Numbered from the stretch's first letter, positions 23,461 to 33,216 are shown. The stretch is DNA of 64,000 nt from Candidatus Pelagisphaera phototrophica (GCF_014529625.1 NZ_CP076039.1:1922001-1986000); one strand, 5' to 3'. Made by a program: numbers and translations. The notes: generated by a model from the sequence alone, not told the origin.

Positions 23461-24039
23461 ACCACTCCTTGAATTCAGCCATAAAGGGTAGACCTCGGCC
23501 TTTATCGTTAAAATCTTCCGCTTTTACCTTTTCAGAGATCGCAGTGTAGAGAGGCGACCCTTCGTCAGGTGCAATTTTGAGCCGTTGCCAAAGCTGCAAG
23601 TGCCTCGCCGATTTGTCTAATGCTGCATCGTATATCAATTGATCTATTAGACCTCTGCTTCCCTGGCCCCAGAGTCCTGGTAAGGGTCAAACGTCCAGAT
23701 GGGTTCGGCGGTATTTGGTTTTACGGCGATGATTTTCTGTCCGACCGTGGCCAAATAGAGAACTCCATTCACCATCAAGGGATTGAACTGTAGAGTGGTG
23801 GTCTTGCCCTCCCCGAAATCGGGGACGCGAAATTGCCAAACCAATTCGAGGTCTTGTACGTTACCAGCATTAATTTGCTCTAGACCGGAATATTTGGTCC
23901 CGCCCAAGTCGCCTTTGTAGTAGCGCCACTCATGCTTCGAATTTCGCGGGTGCGACGCGTTTACTGAATGGGCGTTCTGGGCAACGGAATTCGTCGCTCC
24001 AGTCATTGCGAGCAGGCAGAAGGATAGTGGCTCTAACAA
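23429..24039 (-). pseudogene. Truncated PQQ-dependent dehydrogenase remnant
   Basis: From ATG 24039 the frame gives a signal-like N-terminus and then HEWRYYKGDLGGTKYSGLEQ, INAGNVQDLELVWQFRVPDF, LMVNGVLYLATVGQKIIAVK. This is the start of a quinoprotein glucose/alcohol dehydrogenase, with the first blade of its propeller. It stops at TAA 23647, far short of the usual 550-700 residues. A second coding-like piece in another frame (IYDAALDKSARHLQLWQRLK, FNDKGRGLPFMAEFKEW) continues to 23429; I do not recognise it. Only the first part is assigned to the family with confidence. Confidence 0.65.
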
Positions 24040-24105
24040 TCATTAGGGAACTGAAGCAAACCATACGATTCGGACGGAATGAGTAGAATTCTGGTCGGTT
24101 CCCTT

Positions 24106-25416
24106 TTAAACAATGTCATAGTCCCAGAGTTTGCGCATGGGGCGGGAAATGGTTTTCGCGACTTCTTTGTCACCGATGAATTTCTCCTTCTTGGGGTTCC
24201 ACTGGACCTTTCGGCCTAAACGGACGGCGGTCACTCCTAGGTGGCACATAGTGGCTGATCGGTGGCCTATCTCTGCGTCGCAGATCGCCTGCTTTCTCGA
24301 ACGAACGGATTCGACAAAATTGATCATGTGGTTGTTGCTATTGTAGAGACGTTCCGCACTCGAAGGTAGCGGAGTTTTTAGGATATCGGGATCGCTTGCT
24401 TCGATCGCACCGCGCGTGACCCAAACCCAGCCATTGGTTCCTGTAAGGCGAAGTCCGTGCTGTCGGCGATTGGGATCGAGGACCGCGCCGTTCCAGGCGT
24501 TGGCGGTGGTAGTACGGCAGCGGTGCTTAACACCATTTGGGTAAACGTATTCAAGCTCGTACTCGCTAGCGGCAGTGAAGCCATAGGGTATCATGTCAAC
24601 GAGTGCGCGGCCTTCTGCGGAAATAGGTCCGCTGCGTTCAAATCCGGTTGCCCAGAGGGCGATATCATTGTGGTGGGCACCCCAGTCTGTCATGGTGCCA
24701 CCGGAATACTCCCACCAATATCGGAAAAGGCGGTGGGCCCTTTCTTCGACGTAATCCACGTACGGTGTCTGCCCTTGCCACATATCCCAGTCCATCCCAT
24801 TGGGCACTGGCTTTTTTTTAAACGGCCCCAGTCGCTGGCCGGCGGGAAGGTAGACATCGATTTCCGTGAGGTCGCCAATGATTTTGTTGCGGGCGATTTC
24901 ACAGGCTAGTCGGAATCGTGGGTCGCTTCGCTGTTGCGTGCCCGTTTGCAAAATCCGGCCTGTCTTCTTCTCTGCGGCGACGAGATGTTTCCCTTCGTCA
25001 ATGGTGAGGGTAAGTGGTTTCTCGCAATAGACGTCCTTTCCCGCTCGCATGGCCGCCAGAGATACGAGCGTATGCCAGTGGTCAACCGTGCCGCAGACTA
25101 CGATGTCGACTTCTTTGAGTTCCATGACCTTGCGGAAGTCTTTGAAGGCCTTCGCCATGGGCCACTTTTGCTTGGCCTTGGCCAGTTGACCGTCGTCGAC
25201 GTCGCAAATGGCGACCATTTCGCCGTAGTATACCGCTGCCTCGGCGACGCCGCTCCCTCGGCCACCGCAGCCCACGAGCGCGACTCCAAGGCGATCATTC
25301 GCCAATTTTGGTTTGGAAAGGGAACTTTTGGCCAAGGATTCTTCGAGATACCAACCGGGAAGGGCAGTGGTTGCGGCAGCGATTCCAGTGGTTTGGATAA
25401 ATTTTCTACGATTCAT
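24106..25416 (-). CDS. Tat-exported Gfo/Idh/MocA-family oxidoreductase
   Basis: From ATG 25416 the protein has a Tat signal (MNRRKFIQTTGIAAATTALP). An NAD(P)-binding Rossmann domain follows, with VALVGCGGRGSGVAEAAVYY and the family motif VYCEKPLTLTIDEGKHLV. The C-terminal domain has YSGGTMTDWGAHHNDIALWA. This is the exported Gfo/Idh/MocA type very common in Planctomycetes and Verrucomicrobiota, acting on sugars or sugar derivatives, possibly with a tightly bound cofactor. It is 436 residues long. A start 23 codons upstream is open but would spoil the Tat signal. It diverges from the rpmI operon. Confidence 0.85.
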   Translation of the reverse strand: MNRRKFIQTTGIAAATTALPGWYLEESLAKSSLSKPKLANDRLGVALVGCGGRGSGVAEAAVYYGEMVAICDVDDGQLAKAKQKWPMAKAFKDFRKVMELKEVDIVVCGTVDHWHTLVSLAAMRAGKDVYCEKPLTLTIDEGKHLVAAEKKTGRILQTGTQQRSDPRFRLACEIARNKIIGDLTEIDVYLPAGQRLGPFKKKPVPNGMDWDMWQGQTPYVDYVEERAHRLFRYWWEYSGGTMTDWGAHHNDIALWATGFERSGPISAEGRALVDMIPYGFTAASEYELEYVYPNGVKHRCRTTTANAWNGAVLDPNRRQHGLRLTGTNGWVWVTRGAIEASDPDILKTPLPSSAERLYNSNNHMINFVESVRSRKQAICDAEIGHRSATMCHLGVTAVRLGRKVQWNPKKEKFIGDKEVAKTISRPMRKLWDYDIV

Positions 25417-25522
25417 TCGATTTCTAGGGGTTGCGGTCGGTGGGAAAGTGAGCTGAAGATTCGATAAATTCGTGAAGGTTTGCAATGGGATATCCCGCCA
25501 GTTTTTGTGGCTAGAGACTGAT

Positions 25523-25550
25523 TTGTTCCATCGCCATAGCTTTATTTAAT
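25523..25550 (+). promoter_or_regulatory. Candidate sigma-70 promoter of rpmI-rplT
   Basis: TTGTTC (25523-25528), a 16-base spacer and TTTAAT (25545-25550) fit a -35/-10 pair. Transcription would begin near 25557, leaving a leader of about 63 bases before rpmI, where the ribosomal protein L20 could act as it does in other bacteria. Confidence 0.4.
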
Positions 25551-25619
25551 GAAATGAGCGTTGTTTCCCCTTTACACGGAATAGATTTTACATCTTTGTT
25601 CTCCGTTTTCCCAAAAGTC

Positions 25620-25814
25620 ATGCAAAAGACTAAGAAATCCATAGCAAAACGCTTCAAGCTGACGGGCACTGGCAAGTTGATGCGGCGTTCCCCCGGGAAA
25701 CGTCACCATCTCCACCAGAAAACCACTAAGCAGAAGCGTTCTTTAAGCCAGGACAAGCACGTGTCCTCAGGACGTCAGGCAGATTTAATGCGTGGCCTCC
25801 CACACGGTCTTTAA
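25620..25814 (+). CDS. rpmI: 50S ribosomal protein L35
   Basis: This 64-residue basic protein reads MQKTKKSIAKRFKLTGTGKL, MRRSPGKRHHLHQKTTKQKR and ends MRGLPHGL. All are hallmarks of L35. The ATG at 25620 is chosen because the family starts with M-x-K-(T/M)-K; the frame is open further upstream, but without homology. It is followed by rplT after 83 bases. The usual first gene of this operon, infC, is not present upstream; a divergent oxidoreductase gene lies there instead. Confidence 0.95.
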   Translation: MQKTKKSIAKRFKLTGTGKLMRRSPGKRHHLHQKTTKQKRSLSQDKHVSSGRQADLMRGLPHGL

Positions 25815-25897
25815 CCCCTGTTCAACAAAAACTTATTTCGTTTGGGTAAAACATTCAGTAGGCGACCTGACGAAATCTAAATCCAGAAAGGAACAAC

Positions 25898-26269
25898 ATG
25901 CCTAGAGCAACTAATTCACCCGCGTACCGCAAGCGTCGCAAAAAGATGCTTAAGCAAGCCAAGGGCTACTTCGGCAACAAATCACGTTTATACAAATACG
26001 CGAAAGAGGCCGTAGCGCACGCGCTACAGTACGCCTATCGCGACAGACGCACCAAAAAGCGCACGATGCGCCAGCTTTGGATTGTGCGTATCAACGCTGC
26101 TTGTAGAGCAGAAGGCATTAGCTACAGTCGATTCCAAGAAGGACTCAAGGCTGCCGAGATCACCCTGGATCGCAAGATTCTGGCGGATATCGCCGTTCAG
26201 GACGCTGTCGCATTTAGCGGTCTGATTGAGAAAGCTAAGGAAGCTTTGAAGAACAAAGCCGCCGCCTAA
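25898..26269 (+). CDS. rplT: 50S ribosomal protein L20
   Basis: This 123-residue protein has the L20 pattern: [39 protein letters not shown] and [20 protein letters not shown]20 organises 23S rRNA early in 50S assembly, and in many bacteria it represses its own operon by binding the mRNA leader. The start is preceded by AGAAAGGAA, a good ribosome-binding site, 12 bases upstream of the ATG. Two hairpins separate it from pheS. Confidence 0.96.
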   Translation: MPRATNSPAYRKRRKKMLKQAKGYFGNKSRLYKYAKEAVAHALQYAYRDRRTKKRTMRQLWIVRINAACRAEGISYSRFQEGLKAAEITLDRKILADIAVQDAVAFSGLIEKAKEALKNKAAA

Positions 26270-26333
26270 ACTCGAATAGTGGCGAATCGGACGGCAGATT
26301 CGCCGTTTCATCCATTTTCGCCTTTAACGAATG

Positions 26334-26368
26334 GGAGTTCGAGTATCTGCTCGGACTCCTTTTTTTTG
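26334..26368 (+). terminator. Rho-independent terminator between rplT and pheS
   Basis: GGAGTTCGAG pairs with CTCGGACTCC (ten pairs, one G-T) and is followed by nine T. A second hairpin without a T run (GGCGAATC/GATTCGCC, 26281-26304) precedes it. The terminator lies 57 bases before pheS, so it may also act as an attenuator, but no leader peptide rich in Phe was found. Confidence 0.8.
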
Positions 26369-26424
26369 ACTCAAGAACCAGGAGGAACCTTTAGTTTTCA
26401 GAACATATCTCTCAGCCAAGCACT

Positions 26425-27465
26425 ATGGAAGAGGAACTTAAACAGATTGTAGATGCGGCCAAAACCAATGTGGGCGCCGTTTCGAACCGTGCCGATTTCG
26501 AAGCCTTTAAGGCAGGGATTACGGGGCCCAACGGTTCCTTGACCAAAGTGATGAAAGGCATGGGCCAGGTCGCCAAGGAAGATCGGCCGACCTTTGGCAA
26601 GCTCATCAACGAGGCAAAGCAGCAGGTACAGGCCATTTATGACATCGCCTTGGAGGCGATCGAAGCAGCAGAAATTGCCGAGCGGCTGGGCCCGCCAATC
26701 GATCCCTCCCTGCCGTCGCCAGATTCGGAACCGGGGAGTTTGCATCCGCTGACGCAGGTGCGGGAGGAAATCAGCCGCATCTTTAAGCAGATCGGATTCA
26801 CGGTTGCGGAGGGTACAGAGGTTGAAACCGAGTATTACTGCTTTGATGCGTTGAATACTCCCAAGGACCATCCGGCACGAGATTTGCAGGATACATTCTA
26901 TCTTCCGGATGATGCAGATTTTGGGAACGTATCCAAAAATTCGGACGAGAGATACTTACTACGAACACACACTTCATCGGTGCAAATTCGTACGATGCTG
27001 AAAGGCGAACCACCCATTCGAATCATTTCACCAGGCCGGTGTTTTCGCCGTGACACGGTGGATGCGACACACAGTGCTAATTTTCACCAAGTCGAAGGAC
27101 TTTACGTAGACAAGAACGTCACGGTTCGGGACTTGAAAGCCATACTTGACTATTTTTTCGAGCAGCTGCTAGGCAAGGGAACGACCACGCGATTTCGTCC
27201 TCATTTTTTCCCCTACACCGAACCTAGCTTCGAGGTCGATTTCTCTTCCAGTCACTTGGCGAAACTAGGAAGCGATTGGGTTGAGATTGCGGGATGCGGA
27301 ATGGTCGAGCCCGAGGTCTTTGCGTCGGTAGGGTATGATCCGGAAGTTTATTCAGGTTTCGCTTTTGGTATGGGAATCGAGCGTATCGCCATGATAATAT
27401 ATGGAATCGATGATATACGCTACTTCTATCAGAACGATCATCGCTTCTTGAAGCAGTTTGCTTAA
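26425..27465 (+). CDS. pheS: Phenylalanine-tRNA ligase alpha subunit
   Basis: This 346-residue class II synthetase subunit has an N-terminal coiled coil (residues 1-90). Motif 2 is ISPGRCFRRDTVDATHSANF, with HQVEG after it. The Phe-pocket and motif 3 parts are PHFFPYTEPSFEVDF and FGMGIERIAMI. Length and order are normal for bacterial PheS. It forms the alpha2-beta2 enzyme with PheT, encoded 24 bases downstream, and charges tRNA-Phe in the cytoplasm. Confidence 0.96.
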   Translation: MEEELKQIVDAAKTNVGAVSNRADFEAFKAGITGPNGSLTKVMKGMGQVAKEDRPTFGKLINEAKQQVQAIYDIALEAIEAAEIAERLGPPIDPSLPSPDSEPGSLHPLTQVREEISRIFKQIGFTVAEGTEVETEYYCFDALNTPKDHPARDLQDTFYLPDDADFGNVSKNSDERYLLRTHTSSVQIRTMLKGEPPIRIISPGRCFRRDTVDATHSANFHQVEGLYVDKNVTVRDLKAILDYFFEQLLGKGTTTRFRPHFFPYTEPSFEVDFSSSHLAKLGSDWVEIAGCGMVEPEVFASVGYDPEVYSGFAFGMGIERIAMIIYGIDDIRYFYQNDHRFLKQFA

Positions 27466-27489
27466 TATGAACAGACGTTATTCTACGAC

Positions 27490-29931
27490 ATGAAAATTTC
27501 CCTCAATTGGCTGAAGCGCTATATCGATCTTCCGGAAAGCCCGAAGGAGATCGCGGACTCGTTGACTTTGCTTGGATTCGAAGTCGATGACATGGAATCG
27601 ACAGGCTTGCCTCAATTGGAGAATGTAATCGTTGGCGAAGTTCTTGGCCGTCAGCAGCATCCTAATGCCGACAAACTGGGCGTTTGTCGAGTGGCTTTAG
27701 GAGATGCGATTGGTGAAAAGACGATAGTGTGTGGGGCTAGCAACTACAAGGTAGGTGATAGAGTGCCTGTCGCCATTCCGGGGGCGGTCCTTCCAGGTGG
27801 GTTCAAAATCAAACGATCCAAGCTACGTGGGGTCGAGTCGGATGGGATGATGTGTTCGGGCAAAGAGATTGGAGCGGGTGAAGATGCCGCTGGGTTGCTT
27901 ATTTTAGAAGGGCGCCCGGAATTGGGGATACCAATCAACGCGGTTCTGACTGAAAGTGATACCGTTTTCAATTTGGAAGTGACTCCTAATCGTCCCGACT
28001 GTCTATCCCATCTTGGCATCGCCCGAGAATTGGCTGCAAGTTATCAGCGCGAATTGAGTTACCCCGCGGTAGACAATCTGCCGGCACCGGGAGATCGTCC
28101 GTTGGGTGAAGAGATATTTAAAAGTGCATCGGTCGAGTGCGAAGAGGACTGTCCGCTATATCGAGCTACTGTTATCAAGGGCGTGAAAATCGGACCGAGC
28201 CCCGCTTGGATGCAGGATCTTCTTAGCTCAATTGGCTTGCGGCCCATTAACAACGTGGTGGATGTGACGAATTACGTTTTGCACGAGTGTGGCAATCCAC
28301 TGCATGCGTTTGATGCTCGCGATATTAAAGGGAGCAAGATCATGGTTAGAAACGCCCGTGAGGACGAGAAGGTTGTAACTTTGGACGACGAAGAAAGAAC
28401 GCTATCTAGCCGGATGGTGGTGATCGCCGACGACGAGCGAGCCTTGGCTGTTGCTGGGGTAATGGGAGGTCAGAACTCGGAGGTCAAAGAGGATACGAAA
28501 GATCTCGTTTTGGAGGTGGCCTATTTCAACCCAACTACGATTCGTTGGGTATCCAAAACGCTTGGATTGTCTTCGGATAGCTCTTACCGCTTTGAGCGCG
28601 GAGTAGATCCGAGTTCGCTTCGATTTGCGACGGATCGGGCGGTGCAGCTCATCTTGGAAACGGCTGGTGGGACTGTTTGTGGCCCCGAGCATGTCGCCGG
28701 ATCCGAGCCAATGGTCGAGAAGGAAATCGAGCTTTCGACTGATTGGGTGAGAGTGAAGGCGGGATTCGAAATCTCTGACGAAGAGATTCGCGACAGTTTG
28801 GAACGACTGGATATGGTAATCTCAGAAGAGAGCGATGGCGACTGGCTCGTTAATATTCCAAGCTACCGAGGTGATCTCGATCGTCCAATAGATCTGCTAG
28901 AAGAGGTGCTGCGCATCTACGGGACAGATAAAATCCCGTCGGGAGCGGTTGTGGCAACTGCCACTGGAGAAAATGACAATCCGATAACTGAATTTTCTCG
29001 ACGTGCTGCGAACTATCTCGTCGGTCAGCATTTTAATGAAGTGGTAAACTATACGCTGCGTTCCGAAGGGGAGCAGCAGAATTGGTCGGAGTCGGTTTCC
29101 CGCATGGCTTTGGGGTTGAAAAATCCGATTAGCGAGGACCAGACCCAGTTGAGACATAGCTTGCTTCCGGGAATTCTGGAATCCCTGAGACTGAACCAGT
29201 CCCGAAAGACGGGAGCCACCCGATTCTTTGAACTGGGTCGCGTGTTCCGCGAGGTGAAAGGAAAAGTCGTTGAGATGATTTCGGTGGCTTTTGCTGAATG
29301 CTCGCTGGGTCGACCCCGAAGCTGGAAACTCCGGGAAGCCGATGATTTTTTTACCGCTAAGAATCGGGCCACTTTGTTGGCAGGGTTTGCGGGGATTGAT
29401 ATCGGACGGTTCAAGGTTACTCAGATTGTAGATGACTCTACGGCTTGGCAAGAGGGTCAGGCGGCAGTGATAGATGATCCCAGAGCTGGCATCTTGGCGG
29501 AATTTGGATTGATGAATCTGGAACGTATTAAGGCATTGGATATTGAGGGTGATATTGTAGCCGGTTCTTTTTCGATTCTTCCCGAGCGATTGAAAGCGGC
29601 AAAGCGGGTTCAGTTCCAGCCATTCAGTCTCTTCCCGCCAACTGCAAAGGACTTAGCTTTGGTCGTTGACCAGTCGGAACTGGCGAATGATGTGGTTCGT
29701 TCGATTGAGAAGATTGCCCAAAAGGCGACTCAAGGCACCTTCGCCATGGAGTCTATTTACGTGTTCGACATTTACGAAGGGGAGGAATTGCCCGCAGGCA
29801 AGAAAAGCGTAGCGGTCTCTATGGTATTCCGCTCCAGCGAACGAACGTTGAAGGACAAGGAAGTAAATACGGCGCTTGAGAAGATTCAAAATGTGATTCG
29901 AGAAAAGACCGCCTTTGAAATTCGGGACTAG
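27490..29931 (+). CDS. pheT: Phenylalanine-tRNA ligase beta subunit
   Basis: This 813-residue subunit starts MKISLNWLKRYIDLPESPKE and has all domains in order. The tRNA-binding OB fold is at about residues 40-150 (GEVLGRQQHPNADKLGVCRV). The B3/B4 editing domain includes RPINNVVDVTNYVLHECGNP. The B5 domain and the catalytic-like core follow, and the C-terminal ferredoxin-fold anticodon-binding domain has FPPTAKDLALVVD. It works with PheS and clears mischarged Tyr-tRNA-Phe. It is co-transcribed with pheS and probably with gatCAB. Confidence 0.96.
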   Translation: MKISLNWLKRYIDLPESPKEIADSLTLLGFEVDDMESTGLPQLENVIVGEVLGRQQHPNADKLGVCRVALGDAIGEKTIVCGASNYKVGDRVPVAIPGAVLPGGFKIKRSKLRGVESDGMMCSGKEIGAGEDAAGLLILEGRPELGIPINAVLTESDTVFNLEVTPNRPDCLSHLGIARELAASYQRELSYPAVDNLPAPGDRPLGEEIFKSASVECEEDCPLYRATVIKGVKIGPSPAWMQDLLSSIGLRPINNVVDVTNYVLHECGNPLHAFDARDIKGSKIMVRNAREDEKVVTLDDEERTLSSRMVVIADDERALAVAGVMGGQNSEVKEDTKDLVLEVAYFNPTTIRWVSKTLGLSSDSSYRFERGVDPSSLRFATDRAVQLILETAGGTVCGPEHVAGSEPMVEKEIELSTDWVRVKAGFEISDEEIRDSLERLDMVISEESDGDWLVNIPSYRGDLDRPIDLLEEVLRIYGTDKIPSGAVVATATGENDNPITEFSRRAANYLVGQHFNEVVNYTLRSEGEQQNWSESVSRMALGLKNPISEDQTQLRHSLLPGILESLRLNQSRKTGATRFFELGRVFREVKGKVVEMISVAFAECSLGRPRSWKLREADDFFTAKNRATLLAGFAGIDIGRFKVTQIVDDSTAWQEGQAAVIDDPRAGILAEFGLMNLERIKALDIEGDIVAGSFSILPERLKAAKRVQFQPFSLFPPTAKDLALVVDQSELANDVVRSIEKIAQKATQGTFAMESIYVFDIYEGEELPAGKKSVAVSMVFRSSERTLKDKEVNTALEKIQNVIREKTAFEIRD

Positions 29932-29968
29932 TTTGGACTCTTCTTGTATATGTTAATTTTTGCAGACT

Positions 29969-30259
29969 ATGGCTGAAACTCCCCACATTGACATCGATAA
30001 AGTCGCTGATTTGGCACGGATAGCTTTGACTGAAGAGGAAAAAACGAAGTTTTCATCTCAGCTTGAGAGCATCCTTGGATACATTGATAAGCTGGATGAA
30101 TTGGACACGACGAATGTCGAGCCGACGGCGCACCCGCATTCGGTAGAAAATGTTTGGAGAGAGGATAGGGCAACATCGGAACTTCCCACTGGCGAGGCTC
30201 TGAAAAATGCGCCTAAGCAGCGTCAGAACATGTTTGTCGTGCCGAAGGTTGTGGAGTAA
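29969..30259 (+). CDS. gatC: Asp-tRNA(Asn)/Glu-tRNA(Gln) amidotransferase subunit C
   Basis: This 96-residue protein starts at ATG 29969 (MAETPHIDIDKVADLARIAL). It has the GatC pattern VADLARIALTEEE, LESILGYIDKLDELDTTNVE, PTAHPHSVENVWREDRATSE. GatC is the small helper that wraps around GatA and GatB. It lies two bases before gatA and 37 after pheT. A start three codons upstream is possible but unlikely. Confidence 0.94.
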   Translation: MAETPHIDIDKVADLARIALTEEEKTKFSSQLESILGYIDKLDELDTTNVEPTAHPHSVENVWREDRATSELPTGEALKNAPKQRQNMFVVPKVVE

Positions 30260-30261
30260 TA

Positions 30262-31734
30262 ATGTCTGCTGAGCTATATTACAAATCCGCTAGCGAGTTG
30301 AGTGGGCTATTGAACAGGAGGGAGATATCCTCTGTTGAATTAACGCAGTCAGTAATAGGTCGGACAAAGGCAGTAGATGACCTGGTACAGGCATTCAATA
30401 GTTTTGACGAGAAGGACGCTCTGGCTCAGGCGGCGGAGTCTGATGCTCGACGGAATAGAGGAGAAAGTCTCGGATCACTAGATGGAATACCGGCAGGAAT
30501 AAAGGATGTACTTGCGGTGAAGGACCAGCCTCTAACTTGTTCTAGTAAAATATTGGCGGATTTTATTTCACCTTACGACGCCACTTGTATTCAAAAACTA
30601 AAACGGTCTGGGGCTGTGCTTTGGGGCCGGTTGAATATGGACGAGTTCGCTATGGGCTCGTCCACTGAGAATTCCGCTACCAAAATTACGGGCAACCCAT
30701 GGAAACTCGATTGTATTCCTGGAGGAAGCTCGGGTGGATCTGCGGCGGCTGTGTCAGCAGGTGAATCGATCGTATCTTTAGGAAGTGACACCGGAGGATC
30801 CATCCGGCAACCCGCTTCGCATTGTGGGATTGTTGGATTGAAGCCAACATACGGGCGTGTCTCCCGTTACGGTCTTGCTGCCTTTGCTTCTTCGCTAGAT
30901 CAAGTGGGACCTATGGGTCGCACGGTTTGGGATACGGCGGCTCTGTTGCAATCTATATCAGGACACGATATAAATGACTCGACTTCCTATAAGGTCGATG
31001 TTCCGGACTACGTTCAGGCCATTGAACAGCTGAAAGGGAGGAAGTGGACTTTTGGATTGCCGAAAGAGTACTTCGAGAGTGCGCCGGATACGGCATCCAT
31101 GGGTCCGGTAAAAGAGGCGATTGAGTTTTACAAGTCACTCGGATGTGAGATCAAGGAAGTGTCTTTGCCGCATACGGCTTATGCAGTGGCGACCTATTAC
31201 ATCGTGGCAACTGCCGAAGCGTCTTCGAATTTGGCCCGCTACGATGGTATTCGCTATACACATCGAGCCGAGAGTTTTGACGCGAAAGACTCGGTTGACA
31301 TTTACCGTCAATCAAGGGCAGAGGGATTTGGAACTGAAGTAAAACGGCGTGTGCTACTGGGCACTTATGTTCTGAGTAGTGGCTATTACGATGCCTATTA
31401 CTTAAAGGCCCAAAAGACCCGCACGCTGATCCGGAGGGATTTTGAAGAGGCCTTCATGGATGTAGACGCCTTGCTTACACCGACTGCTCCAAGTCCCGCC
31501 TTTAAAAGGGGGGCTCATTCGGGAGATCCGCTTTCCATGTATCTGAGCGATATTTACACGATTTCAGCCAATCTGGCAGGGATACCAGGGTTGTCGGTCC
31601 CTTGTGGGTATGTTGACGGACTTCCCGTAGGGCTGCAGATATTGGGAAAGCCATTTAAGGAGGACGAGATTCTAGCGATGGGGAACGAGTTCGAGTCTGC
31701 CCACAACTTTAAAAACGAACACCCATCCCTATAA
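30262..31734 (+). CDS. gatA: Asp-tRNA(Asn)/Glu-tRNA(Gln) amidotransferase subunit A
   Basis: This 490-residue amidase-signature enzyme has the catalytic Lys in GIPAGIKDVLAVKD, the cis-Ser in GGSSGGSAAAV and the nucleophile Ser in SDTGGSIRQPASHCG. It releases ammonia from glutamine and passes it to GatB, which converts Glu-tRNA-Gln or Asp-tRNA-Asn. All three subunit genes are adjacent, so the complex is complete. Length is normal. Confidence 0.96.
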   Translation: MSAELYYKSASELSGLLNRREISSVELTQSVIGRTKAVDDLVQAFNSFDEKDALAQAAESDARRNRGESLGSLDGIPAGIKDVLAVKDQPLTCSSKILADFISPYDATCIQKLKRSGAVLWGRLNMDEFAMGSSTENSATKITGNPWKLDCIPGGSSGGSAAAVSAGESIVSLGSDTGGSIRQPASHCGIVGLKPTYGRVSRYGLAAFASSLDQVGPMGRTVWDTAALLQSISGHDINDSTSYKVDVPDYVQAIEQLKGRKWTFGLPKEYFESAPDTASMGPVKEAIEFYKSLGCEIKEVSLPHTAYAVATYYIVATAEASSNLARYDGIRYTHRAESFDAKDSVDIYRQSRAEGFGTEVKRRVLLGTYVLSSGYYDAYYLKAQKTRTLIRRDFEEAFMDVDALLTPTAPSPAFKRGAHSGDPLSMYLSDIYTISANLAGIPGLSVPCGYVDGLPVGLQILGKPFKEDEILAMGNEFESAHNFKNEHPSL

Positions 31735-31770
31735 GGTTGTTTTAACGACTAATCATTTGGGAAATCGAAA

Positions 31771-33216
31771 ATGGAATACGAAGCAGTCATTGGCTTAGAG
31801 GTTCATGTTCAAATCAAGACGGAGTCCAAGATCTTCTCCGGAAGCCGGTCGGGTTACGGTTACGAACCCAATACTTTGGTTGATCCCGTCGTATTAGGAT
31901 TGCCGGGGTCACTACCGGTTATGAACAAGACCGCCCTGAATGGGATTATCAAAGCAGGACTCGCCTTGAACTGCACGGTCCCGGATTACTGTAAGTGGGA
32001 CCGGAAAAACTACTTTTATCCAGACAGTCCGAATAACTATCAGATTACTCAATACGATCAGCCCATTTGTGATGGCGGTTTTGTTGAAATTGAAATGAAG
32101 GGTGAGACTCGTGCGGTGATGGGTTCACATCGAAAGGTAGCTCTAACGCGTATCCATTTAGAGAACGACGTGGGAAAACTAAATCACTTCGCTGAAGACA
32201 GTCTGGTTGACTACAATCGCGCTTTTACACCGTTGATGGAAATTGTCAGCGAACCAGATATGCACTCAGGCGCGGAGGCCTTCGCTTTTCTGACGGCTAT
32301 TCGGCAAACTATGATTTATTGCGGAATTTCCGACTGTGATATGGAGAAGGGCCAAATGCGAGCGGATGCTAACATATCCGTTCGTCCCGTTGGTCAAAAG
32401 GAATTGGGAGCGAAGATTGAACTCAAAAATTTGAACAGCATTACCGGTGTGAAAAACGGTATTGAATACGAGATAAAGCGGCAGACCCAAGAACTGAAAA
32501 AGGGAAGGACAATGACGCAGGCTACCTGGCGTTGGGATGCTGACCTCGGACGGACCGAGTTGATGCGGGAGAAGGAGGACGCTCACGACTATCGCTATTT
32601 TCCCGATCCTGATTTGATGCCGGTGCGCATTGACGACGAATGGAGAGAGCGAATACGGTGCGAAATTCCAGAGCTGCCTTTCGATAAGCAACGTCGATTC
32701 ATGGAGCAGTATGATATTCCGTATTCGATCACATCGGTACTAGTTCCAGATTGGGAGTTGAGCGAATATTTTGAGAGTGCCGCTAAAAAGGCGCCGAAAT
32801 GCGCCCAAGCGATCGGTAACTACGTAACTAACGATTTGCTACGAGAGCTGTCCGATTCCAATACGGCATTGAGCGAATGCAAGATTTCTCCCGACGGCTT
32901 GCTTTCGCTCGTTGAAGTAATCGAAAAAGGAGTCATCACCAAGCAGATTGCTAAAGACGTTTTTATTGAAATGTTCAATACGGGAGAGTCTGCTACAGAG
33001 GTAATTGAAAGGAAAGGGCTCAAGCCAGATTTTGATGAAGGGCAAGTGAAAGACTGGTGTCAGGAGGCGGTAGACGAGAACCCTCGTCCGGTTGAGGATT
33101 TTCGATCTGGAAACGAGAAGGCCCTCAATGCTTTGCTCGGCCAAGTAATGAAGAAGAGTCGAGGTAAGGCGAACCCGCAAATTGTTCAAGGTCTGCTCAA
33201 GGAATTGTTAAGCTAG
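31771..33216 (+). CDS. gatB: Asp-tRNA(Asn)/Glu-tRNA(Gln) amidotransferase subunit B
   Basis: This 481-residue protein starts MEYEAVIGLEVHVQIKTESK. The cradle domain has CDMEKGQMRADANISVRPVG and KIELKNLNSITGV, the tRNA-dependent transamidase motifs. The C-terminal YqeY-like helical region ends SRGKANPQIVQGLLKELL. It activates the Glu or Asp carried by tRNA and amidates it with ammonia from GatA. A GatCAB complex implies that free GlnRS, AsnRS or both may be absent from the genome. Confidence 0.96.
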   Translation: MEYEAVIGLEVHVQIKTESKIFSGSRSGYGYEPNTLVDPVVLGLPGSLPVMNKTALNGIIKAGLALNCTVPDYCKWDRKNYFYPDSPNNYQITQYDQPICDGGFVEIEMKGETRAVMGSHRKVALTRIHLENDVGKLNHFAEDSLVDYNRAFTPLMEIVSEPDMHSGAEAFAFLTAIRQTMIYCGISDCDMEKGQMRADANISVRPVGQKELGAKIELKNLNSITGVKNGIEYEIKRQTQELKKGRTMTQATWRWDADLGRTELMREKEDAHDYRYFPDPDLMPVRIDDEWRERIRCEIPELPFDKQRRFMEQYDIPYSITSVLVPDWELSEYFESAAKKAPKCAQAIGNYVTNDLLRELSDSNTALSECKISPDGLLSLVEVIEKGVITKQIAKDVFIEMFNTGESATEVIERKGLKPDFDEGQVKDWCQEAVDENPRPVEDFRSGNEKALNALLGQVMKKSRGKANPQIVQGLLKELLS

